A stretch of 64,000 bases of DNA from Clavibacter phaseoli (GTDB lineage: Bacteria; Actinomycetota; Actinomycetes; Actinomycetales; Microbacteriaceae). Each line of letters begins with the position of its first letter. Positions within the stretch are counted from its first letter, which is position 1. The position numbers were made by a program, and so were the translations under genes. The notes beneath the pieces were generated by a model, which worked only from the letters and a program-made list of their open reading frames with translations, ran no database searches and was not told where the DNA came from. The stretch lies in contig NZ_CP040786.1 in assembly GCF_021922925.1 (NCBI RefSeq), forward strand, positions 868,001 to 932,000, read 5' to 3'. Below, in pieces: positions 10,538 to 19,279 of this stretch.

Positions 10538-11547
10538 TGGCTGGCTTCTCCGAGTTCGGCAACGACCTCTACACGGGCAAGCGCTCGTTCGACATCGTCG
10601 GCCGCCGCCGGCTCTGGTACTCCATCGCGGCGATCTGCATCCTGGTGTCCGTCCTCGGCCCGCTCCTGCGCGGCGGCTTCACGTTCGGCATCGAGTTCAC
10701 GGGCGGATCCGAGTACACGGTGAGCGGCGTGCAGTCGCAGTCGCAGGACATCGCGAGCGAGGCGGTCGCCACCGTCACGCCGGTGCCGGCCCGCGTCTCG
10801 TCCGTCGGGTCCGACGGCGTCCGCGTCCAGACCGACCAGCTGGAGCCCGCGGACAGCACCGCCGTCCGCCAGGCGCTCGCGACCGCCTACGGCGTCGAGA
10901 CGTCCAGCGTCACCGAGTCCTTCATCGGACCGTCGTGGGGCCAGGACATCACCCGCCAGGCGCTCTGGGGTCTGGTCGTGTTCCTCGCGCTGGCCGCGGT
11001 GGTCATGTCGGTCTACTTCCGCACCTGGAAGATGTCGGTCGCCGCGATCATCGCGCTGCTGCACGACCTCGTCCTCACCGCGGGCATCTACGGCATCACG
11101 GGCTTCGAGGTCACGCCGGCCGCCGTCATCGGCTTCCTCACGATCCTCGGGTACTCCCTCTACGACACGGTCGTGGTGTTCGACAAGATCCGCGAGAACA
11201 CCGCGGAGGACGGGCAGGAGTCCCGGCGCACCTTCGGGCAGTCGGTGAACCTCGCGGTGAACCAGACCCTGGTCCGCTCGATCAACACGTCGATCGTCGC
11301 CATCCTGCCGGTCGGGTCGATCCTGTTCATCGGCGCCGTCGTGCTCGGCGCCGGCACCCTGCGCGACATCGCGCTGTCGCTCTTCATCGGCATCATCGTC
11401 GGCACCTACTCGACGATCTTCATCGCCGCCCCGCTCTACGCGCACCTCCGCGAGGGGGAGCCGAAGGTGAAGCGCGGCGACTCGCTGGCGGCCGCGGCCG
11501 CCAGCCGGGCCCAGGCCGAGCGGGCCGCCGTGGCGGTGGAGTCGTGA
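10537..11547 (+). CDS. secF: Protein translocase subunit SecF
   Basis: SecF is the partner of SecD. The 336-residue protein has a first helix (about 28-48) followed by GIEFTGGSEYTV, an extracytoplasmic domain, and five more helices with GYSLYDTVVVFDKIREN, the SecF signature. The TM4-TM5 region includes NQTLVRSINTS. Start and stop share one base (TGATG) with secD, so the two subunits are translationally coupled. The rhodanese gene overlaps its stop codon. Confidence 0.96.
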   Translation: MAGFSEFGNDLYTGKRSFDIVGRRRLWYSIAAICILVSVLGPLLRGGFTFGIEFTGGSEYTVSGVQSQSQDIASEAVATVTPVPARVSSVGSDGVRVQTDQLEPADSTAVRQALATAYGVETSSVTESFIGPSWGQDITRQALWGLVVFLALAAVVMSVYFRTWKMSVAAIIALLHDLVLTAGIYGITGFEVTPAAVIGFLTILGYSLYDTVVVFDKIRENTAEDGQESRRTFGQSVNLAVNQTLVRSINTSIVAILPVGSILFIGAVVLGAGTLRDIALSLFIGIIVGTYSTIFIAAPLYAHLREGEPKVKRGDSLAAAAASRAQAERAAVAVES

Positions 11548-11903
11548 CGAGCGCGCAGGGCGCGGGCGTCCCCGAGGACCTCGACGCGGCCACCGCCAAG
11601 GCCCGCACCGCCACGGGGGAGTCCTGGCTCCTCGATGTGCGCGAGCCCGACGAGTGGGAGGCGGGGCACTCGGCCGTCGCCCACCACATCCCGATGGGCG
11701 AGCTCGAGGCCCGCGTCGGCGAGATCCCGACCGACCAGCACATCGCCGTGATCTGCCGCTCCGGGCACCGCTCCTCCCTCGCGACGCAGGCGCTCCTCCG
11801 CGGCGGGTTCGCGGCCTCCAACATCACGGGCGGCATGCACGCCTGGTCGGAGATGGGCGGCGACGTCGTCACCGACGACGGGCAGCCCGGCCGCGTCGCC
11901 TGA
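11544..11903 (+). CDS. Rhodanese-like domain protein
   Basis: This 119-residue protein is a single rhodanese domain. LLDVREPDEWEAGH and the active-site loop CRSGHRS (sulfur-carrying Cys around residue 73) are clear, followed by NITGGMHAW. It probably transfers sulfane sulfur or handles thiosulfate; the physiological substrate cannot be read from sequence. The GTG start overlaps the secF stop (GTGA). The link to protein export is probably only positional. Confidence 0.88.
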   Translation: MTSAQGAGVPEDLDAATAKARTATGESWLLDVREPDEWEAGHSAVAHHIPMGELEARVGEIPTDQHIAVICRSGHRSSLATQALLRGGFAASNITGGMHAWSEMGGDVVTDDGQPGRVA

Positions 11904-11966
11904 GCCGCGGCTGGGCTGCCCCGGACGCCGCCCGCCGGCCCGTGGTCGGGAGCGCTCGGGCGCGGT

Positions 11967-11972
11967 GATAAT
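11967..11972 (+). promoter_or_regulatory. Candidate -10 box of rel
   Basis: GATAAT preceded by T (TGATAAT) is a 5/6 match. It gives a leader of about 30 bases that contains GGGAGG eight bases before the rel ATG. Confidence 0.5.
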
Positions 11973-12005
11973 TTGGTCTCCAGCACACGCCTGGGAGGCT
12001 GAACG

Positions 12006-14255
12006 ATGACGGAGACGACCTCGAGCACGGCTTCCCTCCGGCGCCTGGTGCCGCGCCTCTTCTCGCGGGCGCAGCCCGCCGGCGCCGTCGAGCAGCTCAT
12101 CCGCACCGCGCGCCTGCACCACCCCAAGGCCGACATGAGCCTCATCGAGCGGGCCTACGCCGTCGCCGAGCGCGCGCACGAGGGCCAGAAGCGCAAGAGC
12201 GGCGAGCCGTACATCACCCACCCGGTCGCCGTGGCGCAGATCCTCGCGGACCTCGGCATCGGCCCCAAGACGCTCGCGGCAGCGCTCCTCCACGACACGG
12301 TCGAGGACACCGACTACACGCTCGACATGCTGCGCCACGACTTCGGCGACGAGATCGCCATGCTCGTCGACGGCGTCACCAAGCTCGACAAGCTCAAGTA
12401 CGGCGACAGCGCGCAGGCGGAGACGGTGCGCAAGATGGTCGTCGCGATGTCGAAGGACATCCGCGTGCTCGTGGTCAAGCTCGCCGACCGCCTGCACAAC
12501 GCGCGCACGTGGGGCTTCGTCGAGTCGGCGTCCGCCGAGCGCAAGGCGAAGGAGACCCTCGAGATCTACGCGCCGCTCGCGCATCGCCTCGGCATCTCGA
12601 CCATCAAGTGGGAGCTCGAGGACCTCTCGTTCGCCGTGCTCTACCCGAAGATCTACGTCGAGATCGAGAACCTCGTGAAGCAGCGCACCCCGCAGCGCGA
12701 GGAGTTCGTGCAGCAGGTGATCGACAGCGTCAACGACGACCTGCGCGCCGCCAAGATCCGGGGCAAGGTCGCCGGGCGTCCGAAGCAGTACTACTCGATC
12801 TACCAGAAGATGGTCGTCCGCGGTCGCGAGTTCGACGAGATCTACGACCTCGTCGGGATCCGCGTGCTGGTCGACTCGCTCCGCGACTGCTACGCCGTGC
12901 TCGGCGCGATCCACGCCCGCTGGACGCCGGTGCCCGGGCGCTTCAAGGACTACATCGCCACGCCGAAGTTCAACCTCTACCAGTCGCTGCACACGACCGT
13001 GATCGGGCCCAAGGGCCGCCCGGTGGAGATCCAGATCCGCACGCACGAGATGCACCAGCGCGCGGAGTTCGGCGTCGCGGCGCACTGGAAGTACAAGGAG
13101 CGCATGAACGGCGGGCGCGCCGCCGAGGTGTCGCCGCAGGGGGACACCGACCTCGCCTGGCTCGCGCACATCTCCGACTGGCAGTCCGAGACGGCGGATC
13201 CGGGCGAGTTCCTGGACTCGCTGCGGTTCGAGATCGGCGCGAAGGAGGTCTACGTCTTCACGCCGCACGGCAAGGTCATCGGCCTCCCGGCCGGCGGCAC
13301 GCCCGTGGACTTCGCGTACGCCGTGCACACGGACGTGGGCCACCGCACCATGGGCGCGAAGGTGAACGGGCGTCTCGTGCCGCTCGAGAACCCGCTCACC
13401 ACCGGCGACGTGGTCGAGGTGTTCACGTCGAAGAACCCCGACAGCGGTCCGAGCAAGGACTGGCTCGCCTTCGTCAAGAGCGCCCGCGCGCGCAACAAGA
13501 TCAAGCAGTGGTTCACCAAGGAGCGGCGCGAGGAGGCGATCGAGCAGGGCAAGGACGCCATCGCCCGCGCCATGCGCAAGCAGAACCTGCCGTTGCAGAA
13601 GCTCATGAACCAGGACGCGTTCTCGGACGTGGCGCAGAGCATGAAGTACGACGACGTCGCGGCGCTCTACGCCGCCGTCGGCGAGGGCCATGTCTCCACG
13701 CAGTCGGTGATCGAGAAGGTGCTCTCGTCCATCCAGGGCGACAGCGGCGGCGAGGCGGAGGAGGTCTTCGCCGTCACGCAGCGTTCGCGCGTCTCGCGCA
13801 ACAGCGACTCCGGCGTGCTCGTGCGCGGCGCTCCCGACATCCTCGTGAAGCTCGCCAAGTGCTGCACGCCGGTGCCGGGCGACGAGATCATCGGGTTCGT
13901 GACCCGGGGCGCGGGCGTCTCCGTGCACCAGGCCAACTGCCACAACGTGGACTCGCTGCGCGCCGAGCCCGACCGCATGATCGAGGTGGAGTGGGCGCCG
14001 TCGTCCAAGAGCCTGTTCCTGGTGCACATCCAGGTCGAGGCGCTCGACCGGTCGGGTCTCCTCAGCGACGTGACGCGCGTGCTGTCGGAGCACCACGTCA
14101 ACATCCTCTCCGCGTCCGTCTCGACGTCGTCCAACCGCCTGGCCATCAGCCGCTTCGTCTTCGAGATGGGCGACGTGACGCACCTGGACCGCGTGCTCAA
14201 CGCGGTGCGCCGCATCGACGCCGTGTACGACGTGTACCGCGTCAACGGCGGCTGA
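12006..14255 (+). CDS. rel: Bifunctional (p)ppGpp synthetase/hydrolase Rel
   Basis: This long RelA/SpoT-family enzyme (749 residues) makes and degrades the stringent-response alarmone. The order is: hydrolase HD domain with HDTVED (His96-Asp97), synthetase domain with YDLVGIRV and KFNLYQSLHTTV (about 275-345), TGS domain (VYVFTPHGKVIGLP, about 415-475), a helical and zinc-finger-like region with KCCTPVPGDEI, and a C-terminal ACT domain. All domains look intact, so both activities are expected. A conventional ribosome binding site precedes the ATG. Its last 14 bases overlap the end of a convergent gene. Confidence 0.96.
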   Translation: MTETTSSTASLRRLVPRLFSRAQPAGAVEQLIRTARLHHPKADMSLIERAYAVAERAHEGQKRKSGEPYITHPVAVAQILADLGIGPKTLAAALLHDTVEDTDYTLDMLRHDFGDEIAMLVDGVTKLDKLKYGDSAQAETVRKMVVAMSKDIRVLVVKLADRLHNARTWGFVESASAERKAKETLEIYAPLAHRLGISTIKWELEDLSFAVLYPKIYVEIENLVKQRTPQREEFVQQVIDSVNDDLRAAKIRGKVAGRPKQYYSIYQKMVVRGREFDEIYDLVGIRVLVDSLRDCYAVLGAIHARWTPVPGRFKDYIATPKFNLYQSLHTTVIGPKGRPVEIQIRTHEMHQRAEFGVAAHWKYKERMNGGRAAEVSPQGDTDLAWLAHISDWQSETADPGEFLDSLRFEIGAKEVYVFTPHGKVIGLPAGGTPVDFAYAVHTDVGHRTMGAKVNGRLVPLENPLTTGDVVEVFTSKNPDSGPSKDWLAFVKSARARNKIKQWFTKERREEAIEQGKDAIARAMRKQNLPLQKLMNQDAFSDVAQSMKYDDVAALYAAVGEGHVSTQSVIEKVLSSIQGDSGGEAEEVFAVTQRSRVSRNSDSGVLVRGAPDILVKLAKCCTPVPGDEIIGFVTRGAGVSVHQANCHNVDSLRAEPDRMIEVEWAPSSKSLFLVHIQVEALDRSGLLSDVTRVLSEHHVNILSASVSTSSNRLAISRFVFEMGDVTHLDRVLNAVRRIDAVYDVYRVNGG

Positions 14256-14850
14256 CCGGATCCGCTGCGCCCCCGCCCTCCGCGGGCACCGACGACCCGC
14301 TGCGGCGGGCCAGGGCGTCGAGGCGCGTGAGGCCGCGGCGCTTGTCGGGCAGCGCGCCCGACGCGGCGAGGTGGTCGCGCGCGGCGGCCTCGGTGACCCC
14401 GGGCAGCGCCAGCAGGCCGAGGCAGGCGGCCTCGTGGGACGGCGTGAAGTCGGCGACCGTGCGCGCGATGTCGCACAGCGTCCGCAGCGGGGTCGTGACG
14501 CGGAGGCCGGCCAGCACGACGGTGTCGCGCTCGTCGAGCACGACCTCGCGGATGCGCACGTTCCGGAGCGCCGGCGGGTGGCAGCGCGCGACGCTGTCGA
14601 CGCAGTACTCGTGCGTGCGCGGCGGGGTGCGGACGGCGCCGTGCACCCACGCGGCCGTCGACCGCTCGGCGATGAGCCGCGAGGGGACCTGCGCGGCGAG
14701 CGCCGCGGCGCGGAGCCAGGGCGAGGCCAGCTCGTCGACGGGGGAGTAGCAGGCGTCGACCTCGTACACCTCGCCGTCGAGGCGGGCGGAGCAGAGCTCG
14801 GCGAGCGGGAGGTCGAGGACGGACAGGACGGGCGCGAGGCGGGGTGGCAT
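14242..14850 (-). CDS. AbiEi-antitoxin-like protein, orphan
   Basis: The 202-residue protein resembles actinobacterial proteins annotated with type IV toxin-antitoxin AbiEi-like domains: VPSRLIAERSTAAWVHGA, then IREVVLDERDTVVLAGLRVTTPLRTLCDIAR split over about residues 95-125, and an Ala-rich C-terminal helical part. I recognise the family from memory and could not search. No nucleotidyltransferase toxin (AbiEii) lies beside it, so it is an orphan and may be a domesticated DNA-binding protein. It is convergent with rel and its stop lies inside the rel coding sequence. The first Met after the in-frame upstream region is used as start. Confidence 0.6.
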   Translation of the reverse strand: MPPRLAPVLSVLDLPLAELCSARLDGEVYEVDACYSPVDELASPWLRAAALAAQVPSRLIAERSTAAWVHGAVRTPPRTHEYCVDSVARCHPPALRNVRIREVVLDERDTVVLAGLRVTTPLRTLCDIARTVADFTPSHEAACLGLLALPGVTEAAARDHLAASGALPDKRRGLTRLDALARRSGSSVPAEGGGAADPVSRR

Positions 14851-14883
14851 GCGCGCACCATGCCATCGCGCGCCGCCACACGC

Positions 14884-14923
14884 GCGACGGCCCGGGATCC
14901 TGTGGAGGATCCCGGGCCGTCGC
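14884..14923 (-). terminator. Long perfect hairpin after the DUF349 gene
   Basis: A 17-bp perfect inverted repeat (arms 14884-14900 and 14907-14923) encloses a 6-base loop. It begins 20 bases past the stop of the minus-strand DUF349 gene, the right place for its terminator. Neither strand has a T tract after it, so it would act as a U-less terminator or a 3'-end stabiliser. Confidence 0.65.
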
Positions 14924-14942
14924 GGTGGTGCGGAGGGCGGGG

Positions 14943-16175
14943 CTACGAGCCGAGCGCGTCCAGCCAGACGCGGCGGGCGGCGAGGGCCTCCTCGGCGTCC
15001 TTGATGCGGCGCGCGTCGCCGTCCGCCTTGGCCGCGTCGAGCTCGCGCTGCAGCTTGTCGATCGCGGCGCCGAGCTGCGAGGCGAGCCCCTCGGAGCGGG
15101 CCTTCGTCTCCGGGTTGTTCTTGCGCCAGAACTCCTCGTCCAGGGTGCGGACGTGGGTCTCGACCTTGCGCAGGCGGTCCTCGACGGTCTTGACGCTGTC
15201 CCGCGGGACGCGACCGATCGCGTCCCAGCGCAGTTGGACGGCGGTCAGCTTGTCGCGCGCCGCGGTGCGCTCCGTGATCTGCAGGATCGGCTCCGCCTCG
15301 TCGAGGAGGGCGAGCTTGGCCTGCAGGTTGGCCTGCTGCTCCTCGTCGTCCGCGGCGTCGACCTCGGCCTTGGCGCCGTAGAGCACGTCGCCCGCGGCCT
15401 TGAACTGCGCCCAGAGCGCGTCGTCGTAGCGCTTGCCCGCGCGCCCGGCGAGCTTCCACTCGTCGAGGAGACGGCGGTACGCCGGGATCCCGCCGACGCC
15501 CTGCGGCTCGAGCGCGCGCGCCTGCTCGACGATGGCCTGCTTCTTGGAGCGGGCGTCCTTGTGGGCGTTGTCGAGCTCGGCGAAGAACGCCTTGCGCTCG
15601 GTGTCGATGGTGGAGCGCGCCGTGCGGAAGCGCTTCCAGAGCTCGTTGGCGTCGTTCTTGGGCAGACGGGGTCCCGTCTGCTGGTGCTGCTGCCAGCGGC
15701 CGAACAGGGCGTCGACCTCGGCGGTCAGCTGCTTCCACTGGACCTTCGAGAAGTCCTGGGTGGCGAGGCGCTCGGTCTCCTCGACGATGGCGGTGCGCTC
15801 GGCGATGGCGCCCTGCACCACCTGCCGCTGCTCCTCGCCCTGCTTCTCCGTGAGCTCGCCGACGGTGGCGGCGAGGACGTCGAGCCGGGCGCGCAGGGCG
15901 GCGAGGTCGCCGACGGCGTTCGCCCCGTCCACGGCCTCGATGAGGTGCGCGACGGCCTTGGACACGTCGGTCGCCGGCGCGCCGCGCTTGGCGCGCTGCT
16001 CCAGGAGCGTGACCTGGCCCGCGAGGTCGGTGAACTTGCGCTGGAAGTAGGCCAGCGCCTCCTCGGGGGTCCCGTCGGGGTACTGGCCGACGGCGCGTTC
16101 GCCGTCGCCCTCGCGCAGGAAGACGGTGCCCGTCTCGTCGACGCGGCCCCAGGGGGTCTGATCGTTGTCAGCCAC
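14943..16175 (-). CDS. DUF349 coiled-coil protein
   Basis: This 410-residue, highly charged, almost wholly helical protein carries repeated DUF349 units: LWAQFKAAGD, RWDAIGRVPRDS and similar W-containing motifs recur about every 75 residues from about 150 to the end. Domains of this kind occur in a widespread cytoplasmic family of unknown biochemistry, so no function is assigned. Heptad-like Leu/Ala/Glu patterning suggests coiled coils. The GTG start (MADNDQTPWGRVDETG) is typical of actinobacterial members. It is followed by a strong hairpin. Confidence 0.85.
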   Translation of the reverse strand: MADNDQTPWGRVDETGTVFLREGDGERAVGQYPDGTPEEALAYFQRKFTDLAGQVTLLEQRAKRGAPATDVSKAVAHLIEAVDGANAVGDLAALRARLDVLAATVGELTEKQGEEQRQVVQGAIAERTAIVEETERLATQDFSKVQWKQLTAEVDALFGRWQQHQQTGPRLPKNDANELWKRFRTARSTIDTERKAFFAELDNAHKDARSKKQAIVEQARALEPQGVGGIPAYRRLLDEWKLAGRAGKRYDDALWAQFKAAGDVLYGAKAEVDAADDEEQQANLQAKLALLDEAEPILQITERTAARDKLTAVQLRWDAIGRVPRDSVKTVEDRLRKVETHVRTLDEEFWRKNNPETKARSEGLASQLGAAIDKLQRELDAAKADGDARRIKDAEEALAARRVWLDALGS

Positions 16176-16410
16176 GGATGCTCACCTTGTTCGTAGGACC
16201 GGCCGGACCGGTGCGGAGACGTGCACGCCAGCCTAGAGCACGCCTCGCGGGCGGGATCGTCTCGCGACGGACGCTGGCTGACCTGTCGATCATGCCCGAG
16301 ACCAGCGGGCGTCGGCGTGCGCGGGCGGCGATCGGACCGCCCTCGCAGGGGCCCGTGAGGACCGGGCGGCAGGACGGGTGCCGACCCGTCGCCTCGCGGT
16401 CTCCCGCGAC

Positions 16411-16719
16411 TCACGGGGTCGGGGTCGGCTCCGTGGGCGCGGGGTCGGTCGCGGTCGGGGTCGGGGTCGGGGTCGCGCTCGGTGTGGGCGACGACGGGGA
16501 GGACGACGGCGCGGGCGTCGGGGCCGGCGCGCCGGGTCCCGCCTCGTAGGCGAGCTGGGCCCCGACCGCGAGGGCGGCGACGAGGACCACGGCGACGATC
16601 GCGGCCAGGTCGTCGCGGCGACGGCGTCGGACGGCCCGGGCGTGCAGCTCCTGACGTGCCGCGTAGCGGCGGAGCCGGGCCTGCGCCTCGCGGGCTGCGC
16701 GGTCGTTCTTCGGGGCCAC
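16411..16719 (-). CDS. Small membrane protein with Pro/Thr-rich tail
   Basis: I do not recognise a biochemical function. The 102-residue protein has a strongly basic N-terminal half (RRYAARQ, VRRRRRDD), one membrane helix (about 40-58), and an outside tail made of Pro, Thr, Ser and Ala with TPTPTPT runs. By the positive-inside rule the N-terminus is cytoplasmic. The tail is encoded by a GGGGTC-type simple repeat on the plus strand, which could vary in length. The GTG start is the first before the basic region; rarA diverges from it. Confidence 0.6.
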   Translation of the reverse strand: MAPKNDRAAREAQARLRRYAARQELHARAVRRRRRDDLAAIVAVVLVAALAVGAQLAYEAGPGAPAPTPAPSSSPSSPTPSATPTPTPTATDPAPTEPTPTP

Positions 16720-16779
16720 GGCGTCCTCACGGTCGGTCCCGCACGAGGCGGCGGTACGGGAACCATAGCCGGTCGCGCC

Positions 16780-16785
16780 TACCAT
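16780..16785 (+). promoter_or_regulatory. Candidate -10 box giving leaderless rarA mRNA
   Basis: TACCAT is seven bases before the rarA ATG in the divergent intergenic region. There is no Shine-Dalgarno sequence before the ATG. Confidence 0.45.
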
Positions 16786-16792
16786 CGAGATC

Positions 16793-18205
16793 ATGACCGA
16801 CACGCGACCGGGCCTCCGTTCGGGGGCGACGCCCCTGGCCGTCCGGATGCGTCCCCGCAGCCTCGACGAGGTCACCGGCCAGCGGCACCTCCTGACGCCC
16901 GGCTCGCCGCTCGTGAGCCTCGCCTCGGACGTGGCGGGGGAGCAGGGGTCCGTCTCGATCATCCTGTGGGGCCCGCCCGGGACGGGTAAGACGACGCTCG
17001 CGCAGGCCATCGCGCACGGATCCAGCCGCCGCTTCGTCGAGCTCTCGGCCGTGACCGCCGGCGTCCGCGACGTGCGGCAGGTGATGGAGAAGGCGCTGAG
17101 CGACCGCGACCTCTTCGGCGTCTCGACCGTGCTGTTCCTCGACGAGATCCACCGCTTCACCAAGGCCCAGCAGGACGCGCTGCTGCCGGGCGTGGAGAAC
17201 GGCTGGGTGATCCTCATCGCGGCCACCACCGAGAACCCGTCGTTCTCCGTCATCTCGCCGCTGCTCTCCCGCAGCCTCCTGCTGACGCTGGAGCAGCTCG
17301 ACGACGACGACCTCGGCGTGCTCGTGGACCGCGCCGTCGCCGACGACCGGGGCCTGGGCGGGCGGTTCGCGCTCGACGACGACGCCCGGGCGATGATCAT
17401 CCGCCTGGCGTCCGGCGACGCGCGACGCGCGCTGACGGCGCTCGAGGCGGCGGCCGTGTCGGCACAGGCGGACGCGTCGGGCAAGGCGCGCGCGGCGGCA
17501 GAGGACGACGAGGACGGCGACGACGAGGACGAGGACGACGACGCGGCTGCCGCCGGGGATCCCGCGCCCATCCCCATCTCCACCGAGCAGGTCGCGCTCG
17601 CGGTCGACCGGGCGCTGCTCCGCTACGACCGCAACGGCGACGAGCACTACGACGTCATCAGCGCGTTCATCAAGTCGATCCGCGGATCCGACGTCGACGC
17701 CGCGCTGCACTACCTCGCCCGCATGATCGAGGCGGGGGAGGACCCGCGCTTCATCGCCCGGCGGATCATCGTCTCGGCCTCCGAGGACATCGGGCTCGCC
17801 GACCCGCAGGCGCTCGTCGTCGCGGTGGCGGCCGCCGACGCGGTGCAGCTCATCGGCATGCCCGAGGGGCGGATCCCGCTGGCGCAGGCGGTCGTGCACC
17901 TCGCGACCGCGCCCAAGTCGAACGCCTCCTACCTCGGCATCGACCAGGCGATCGCGGACGTGCGCGCCGGCGCCTTCGGCCGCGTGCCCCTGCACCTCCG
18001 CGACGCCCACTACCCGGGCGCGAAGCGGCTCGGGCACGGCAAGGGCTACCGCTATCCGCACGACGCGGACATCGGCGTCGTGACGCAGCAGTACCTCCCG
18101 GACGAGCTCGTCGGACGCACCTACTACTCGCCCACGCAGCACGGGCACGAGCGCGACCTGTCGGCCCGGCTGGAGAAGCTGCGGCGCATCGTCCGCGGCG
18201 GGTGA
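16793..18205 (+). CDS. rarA: Replication-associated recombination protein A (RarA/MgsA ATPase)
   Basis: This AAA+ ATPase is related to clamp-loader and RuvB proteins and acts at stalled replication forks. Visible motifs are [11 protein letters not shown], Walker [10 protein letters not shown] (about 63-71), Walker B FLDEIHRF, and the MgsA C-terminal part with [19 protein letters not shown] and SNASYLGID. At about residues 238-260, between the AAA+ core and the C-terminal region, there is a strongly acidic low-complexity insert (runs of Asp and Glu) that I do not expect in the family. The ATG has no ribosome binding site, consistent with leaderless mRNA. Confidence 0.94.
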   Translation: MTDTRPGLRSGATPLAVRMRPRSLDEVTGQRHLLTPGSPLVSLASDVAGEQGSVSIILWGPPGTGKTTLAQAIAHGSSRRFVELSAVTAGVRDVRQVMEKALSDRDLFGVSTVLFLDEIHRFTKAQQDALLPGVENGWVILIAATTENPSFSVISPLLSRSLLLTLEQLDDDDLGVLVDRAVADDRGLGGRFALDDDARAMIIRLASGDARRALTALEAAAVSAQADASGKARAAAEDDEDGDDEDEDDDAAAAGDPAPIPISTEQVALAVDRALLRYDRNGDEHYDVISAFIKSIRGSDVDAALHYLARMIEAGEDPRFIARRIIVSASEDIGLADPQALVVAVAAADAVQLIGMPEGRIPLAQAVVHLATAPKSNASYLGIDQAIADVRAGAFGRVPLHLRDAHYPGAKRLGHGKGYRYPHDADIGVVTQQYLPDELVGRTYYSPTQHGHERDLSARLEKLRRIVRGG

Positions 18206-18246
18206 TCCCGGCGCGGCGCATCCCCGGGATCGCGCCGATCGCGTGC

Positions 18247-18252
18247 TAAGCT
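18247..18252 (+). promoter_or_regulatory. Candidate extended -10 promoter of rpsD
   Basis: TGC-TAAGCT forms an extended -10 element. The predicted start near 18259 leaves an untranslated leader of about 195 bases before rpsD, long for this genome. Confidence 0.45.
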
Positions 18253-18310
18253 TGCTGACGCCTCAATCGGGTGTCGCGTGCGGCTGCGTCGACATCATGA
18301 TCAAGGGACA

Positions 18311-18381
18311 CGTCCTGTAGCCGGACGACCCGTGGCGAATCCCTCTACTTCCGCAGGACACCGCATCAGCGGTCTCGTGTC
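18311..18381 (+). promoter_or_regulatory. Structured leader of rpsD, possible S4 autoregulatory site
   Basis: Two hairpins are visible: CGTCC/GGACG with a 7-base loop (18311-18327), and GACA-CCGC-ATCA-GCGG closed by TGTC with a 5-base bulge (18357-18381). Ribosomal protein S4 binds its own mRNA in other bacteria. A role here is inferred only from the length and position of the leader. Confidence 0.35.
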
Positions 18382-18454
18382 GTCGCGCGCCCATGCGTGT
18401 GCGCGGACGCCCTGCATCATCCGTAGTCAGAGACTTTCTCCCTGGAAGGAAAAC

Positions 18455-19084
18455 GTGTCCACCAAGTCACGCACCCGCAGCAAGACCCGCCTCTCCCGCG
18501 CGCTGGGCATCCCGCTCACGCCGAAGGCGGCCAAGTACCTCGAGAAGCGCCCCTACGCGCCGGGTGAGCACGGCCGGTCCAAGCGCAAGCAGGACAGCGA
18601 CTACGCCGTCCGCCTGCGCGAGAAGCAGCGTCTGCGCGCCCAGTACGGCATCCGCGAGGCCCAGCTCAAGATCGCCTTCCAGGAGGCGCGTCGCACGCAG
18701 GGCCTGACCGGTGAGAACCTCGTCGAGATCCTCGAGCAGCGCCTCGACGCGCTCGTCGTCCGCTCCGGCCTCGCGCGCACCACGGCGCAGGCCCGCCAGC
18801 TCGTCGTGCACCGCCACATCATGGTCGACGGCAAGATCGTCGACCGCCCCTCCTTCCGCGTGAAGGCCGGCCAGATGATCCACGTCAAGCCGCGCTCCGA
18901 GGGCACCGAGCCCTTCCAGGTCGCCGCCGCCGGCGGTCACGCCGACGTGCTGCCGAAGCTCCCCTCGTACCTCGAGGTCGAGCTCGACAAGCTGCAGGCC
19001 CGCCTCGTGCGCCTGCCGAAGCGCGCCGAGGTCCCCGTGACCTGCGAGGTCCAGCTGGTCGTCGAGTACTACGCGGCACGCTAA
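18455..19084 (+). CDS. rpsD: 30S ribosomal protein S4
   Basis: S4 is a primary 16S rRNA-binding protein that nucleates small-subunit assembly. The 209-residue protein shows the N-terminal S4 domain (YLEKRPYAPGEHG) and the S4 RNA-binding fold (LDALVVRSGLARTTAQARQLV, split near residues 103-123; HRHIMVDGKIVDRPS). The cysteine zinc knuckle found in some S4 proteins is absent. The GTG start has GGAAGGA four bases upstream. It stands alone, outside the alpha operon, which fits Micrococcales genomes. A hairpin follows the stop. Confidence 0.98.
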   Translation: MSTKSRTRSKTRLSRALGIPLTPKAAKYLEKRPYAPGEHGRSKRKQDSDYAVRLREKQRLRAQYGIREAQLKIAFQEARRTQGLTGENLVEILEQRLDALVVRSGLARTTAQARQLVVHRHIMVDGKIVDRPSFRVKAGQMIHVKPRSEGTEPFQVAAAGGHADVLPKLPSYLEVELDKLQARLVRLPKRAEVPVTCEVQLVVEYYAAR

Positions 19085-19103
19085 GCACCGCATCACCGTC
19101 CGC

Positions 19104-19135
19104 GAGGCGGGTCGCCCATCCGGGTGGCCCGCCTC
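19104..19135 (+). terminator. Probable terminator of rpsD
   Basis: A 14-bp stem (GAGGCGGGTCGCCC against GGGTGGCCCGCCTC, two G-U pairs) with loop ATCC begins 20 bases past the rpsD stop. The bases after it are TCGGCG, so there is no clear T tract. Confidence 0.65.
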
Positions 19136-19200
19136 TCGGCGTCTCCGGGCGGGAGGCGATCCTGGAGCCGCCCGACGCGGGTCGCGCCGGGCCCGGCCGG

Positions 19201-19206
19201 TAGGAT
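19201..19206 (+). promoter_or_regulatory. Candidate -10 box of the alaS operon
   Basis: TAGGAT after the rpsD terminator would start a leader of about 67 bases leading to the small membrane protein gene and alaS. Confidence 0.4.
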
Positions 19207-19279
19207 CGCCCTCGGCCCCCGCCGGCCTCCGCACCGCACGTCACCTCCATCTGGGGGCAGCTCCCGGAAGGGGAGAAGC

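Noticed and set aside
11436..14879. Long minus-strand open frame opposite rel
   Set aside because: It is a shadow of rel. Only the 202-codon gene at 14242-14850, in another frame, has a sensible protein sequence.
16435..16490. GGGGTCGGGGTC-type tract as a CRISPR-like or satellite array
   Set aside because: It is a short simple repeat that encodes the Thr/Pro tail of a membrane protein; there are no spacers.
18278..18454. N-terminal extension of rpsD from an upstream in-frame ATG
   Set aside because: The added residues resemble no S4 protein, and the GTG at 18455 has a strong ribosome binding site at correct spacing and gives the family N-terminus.
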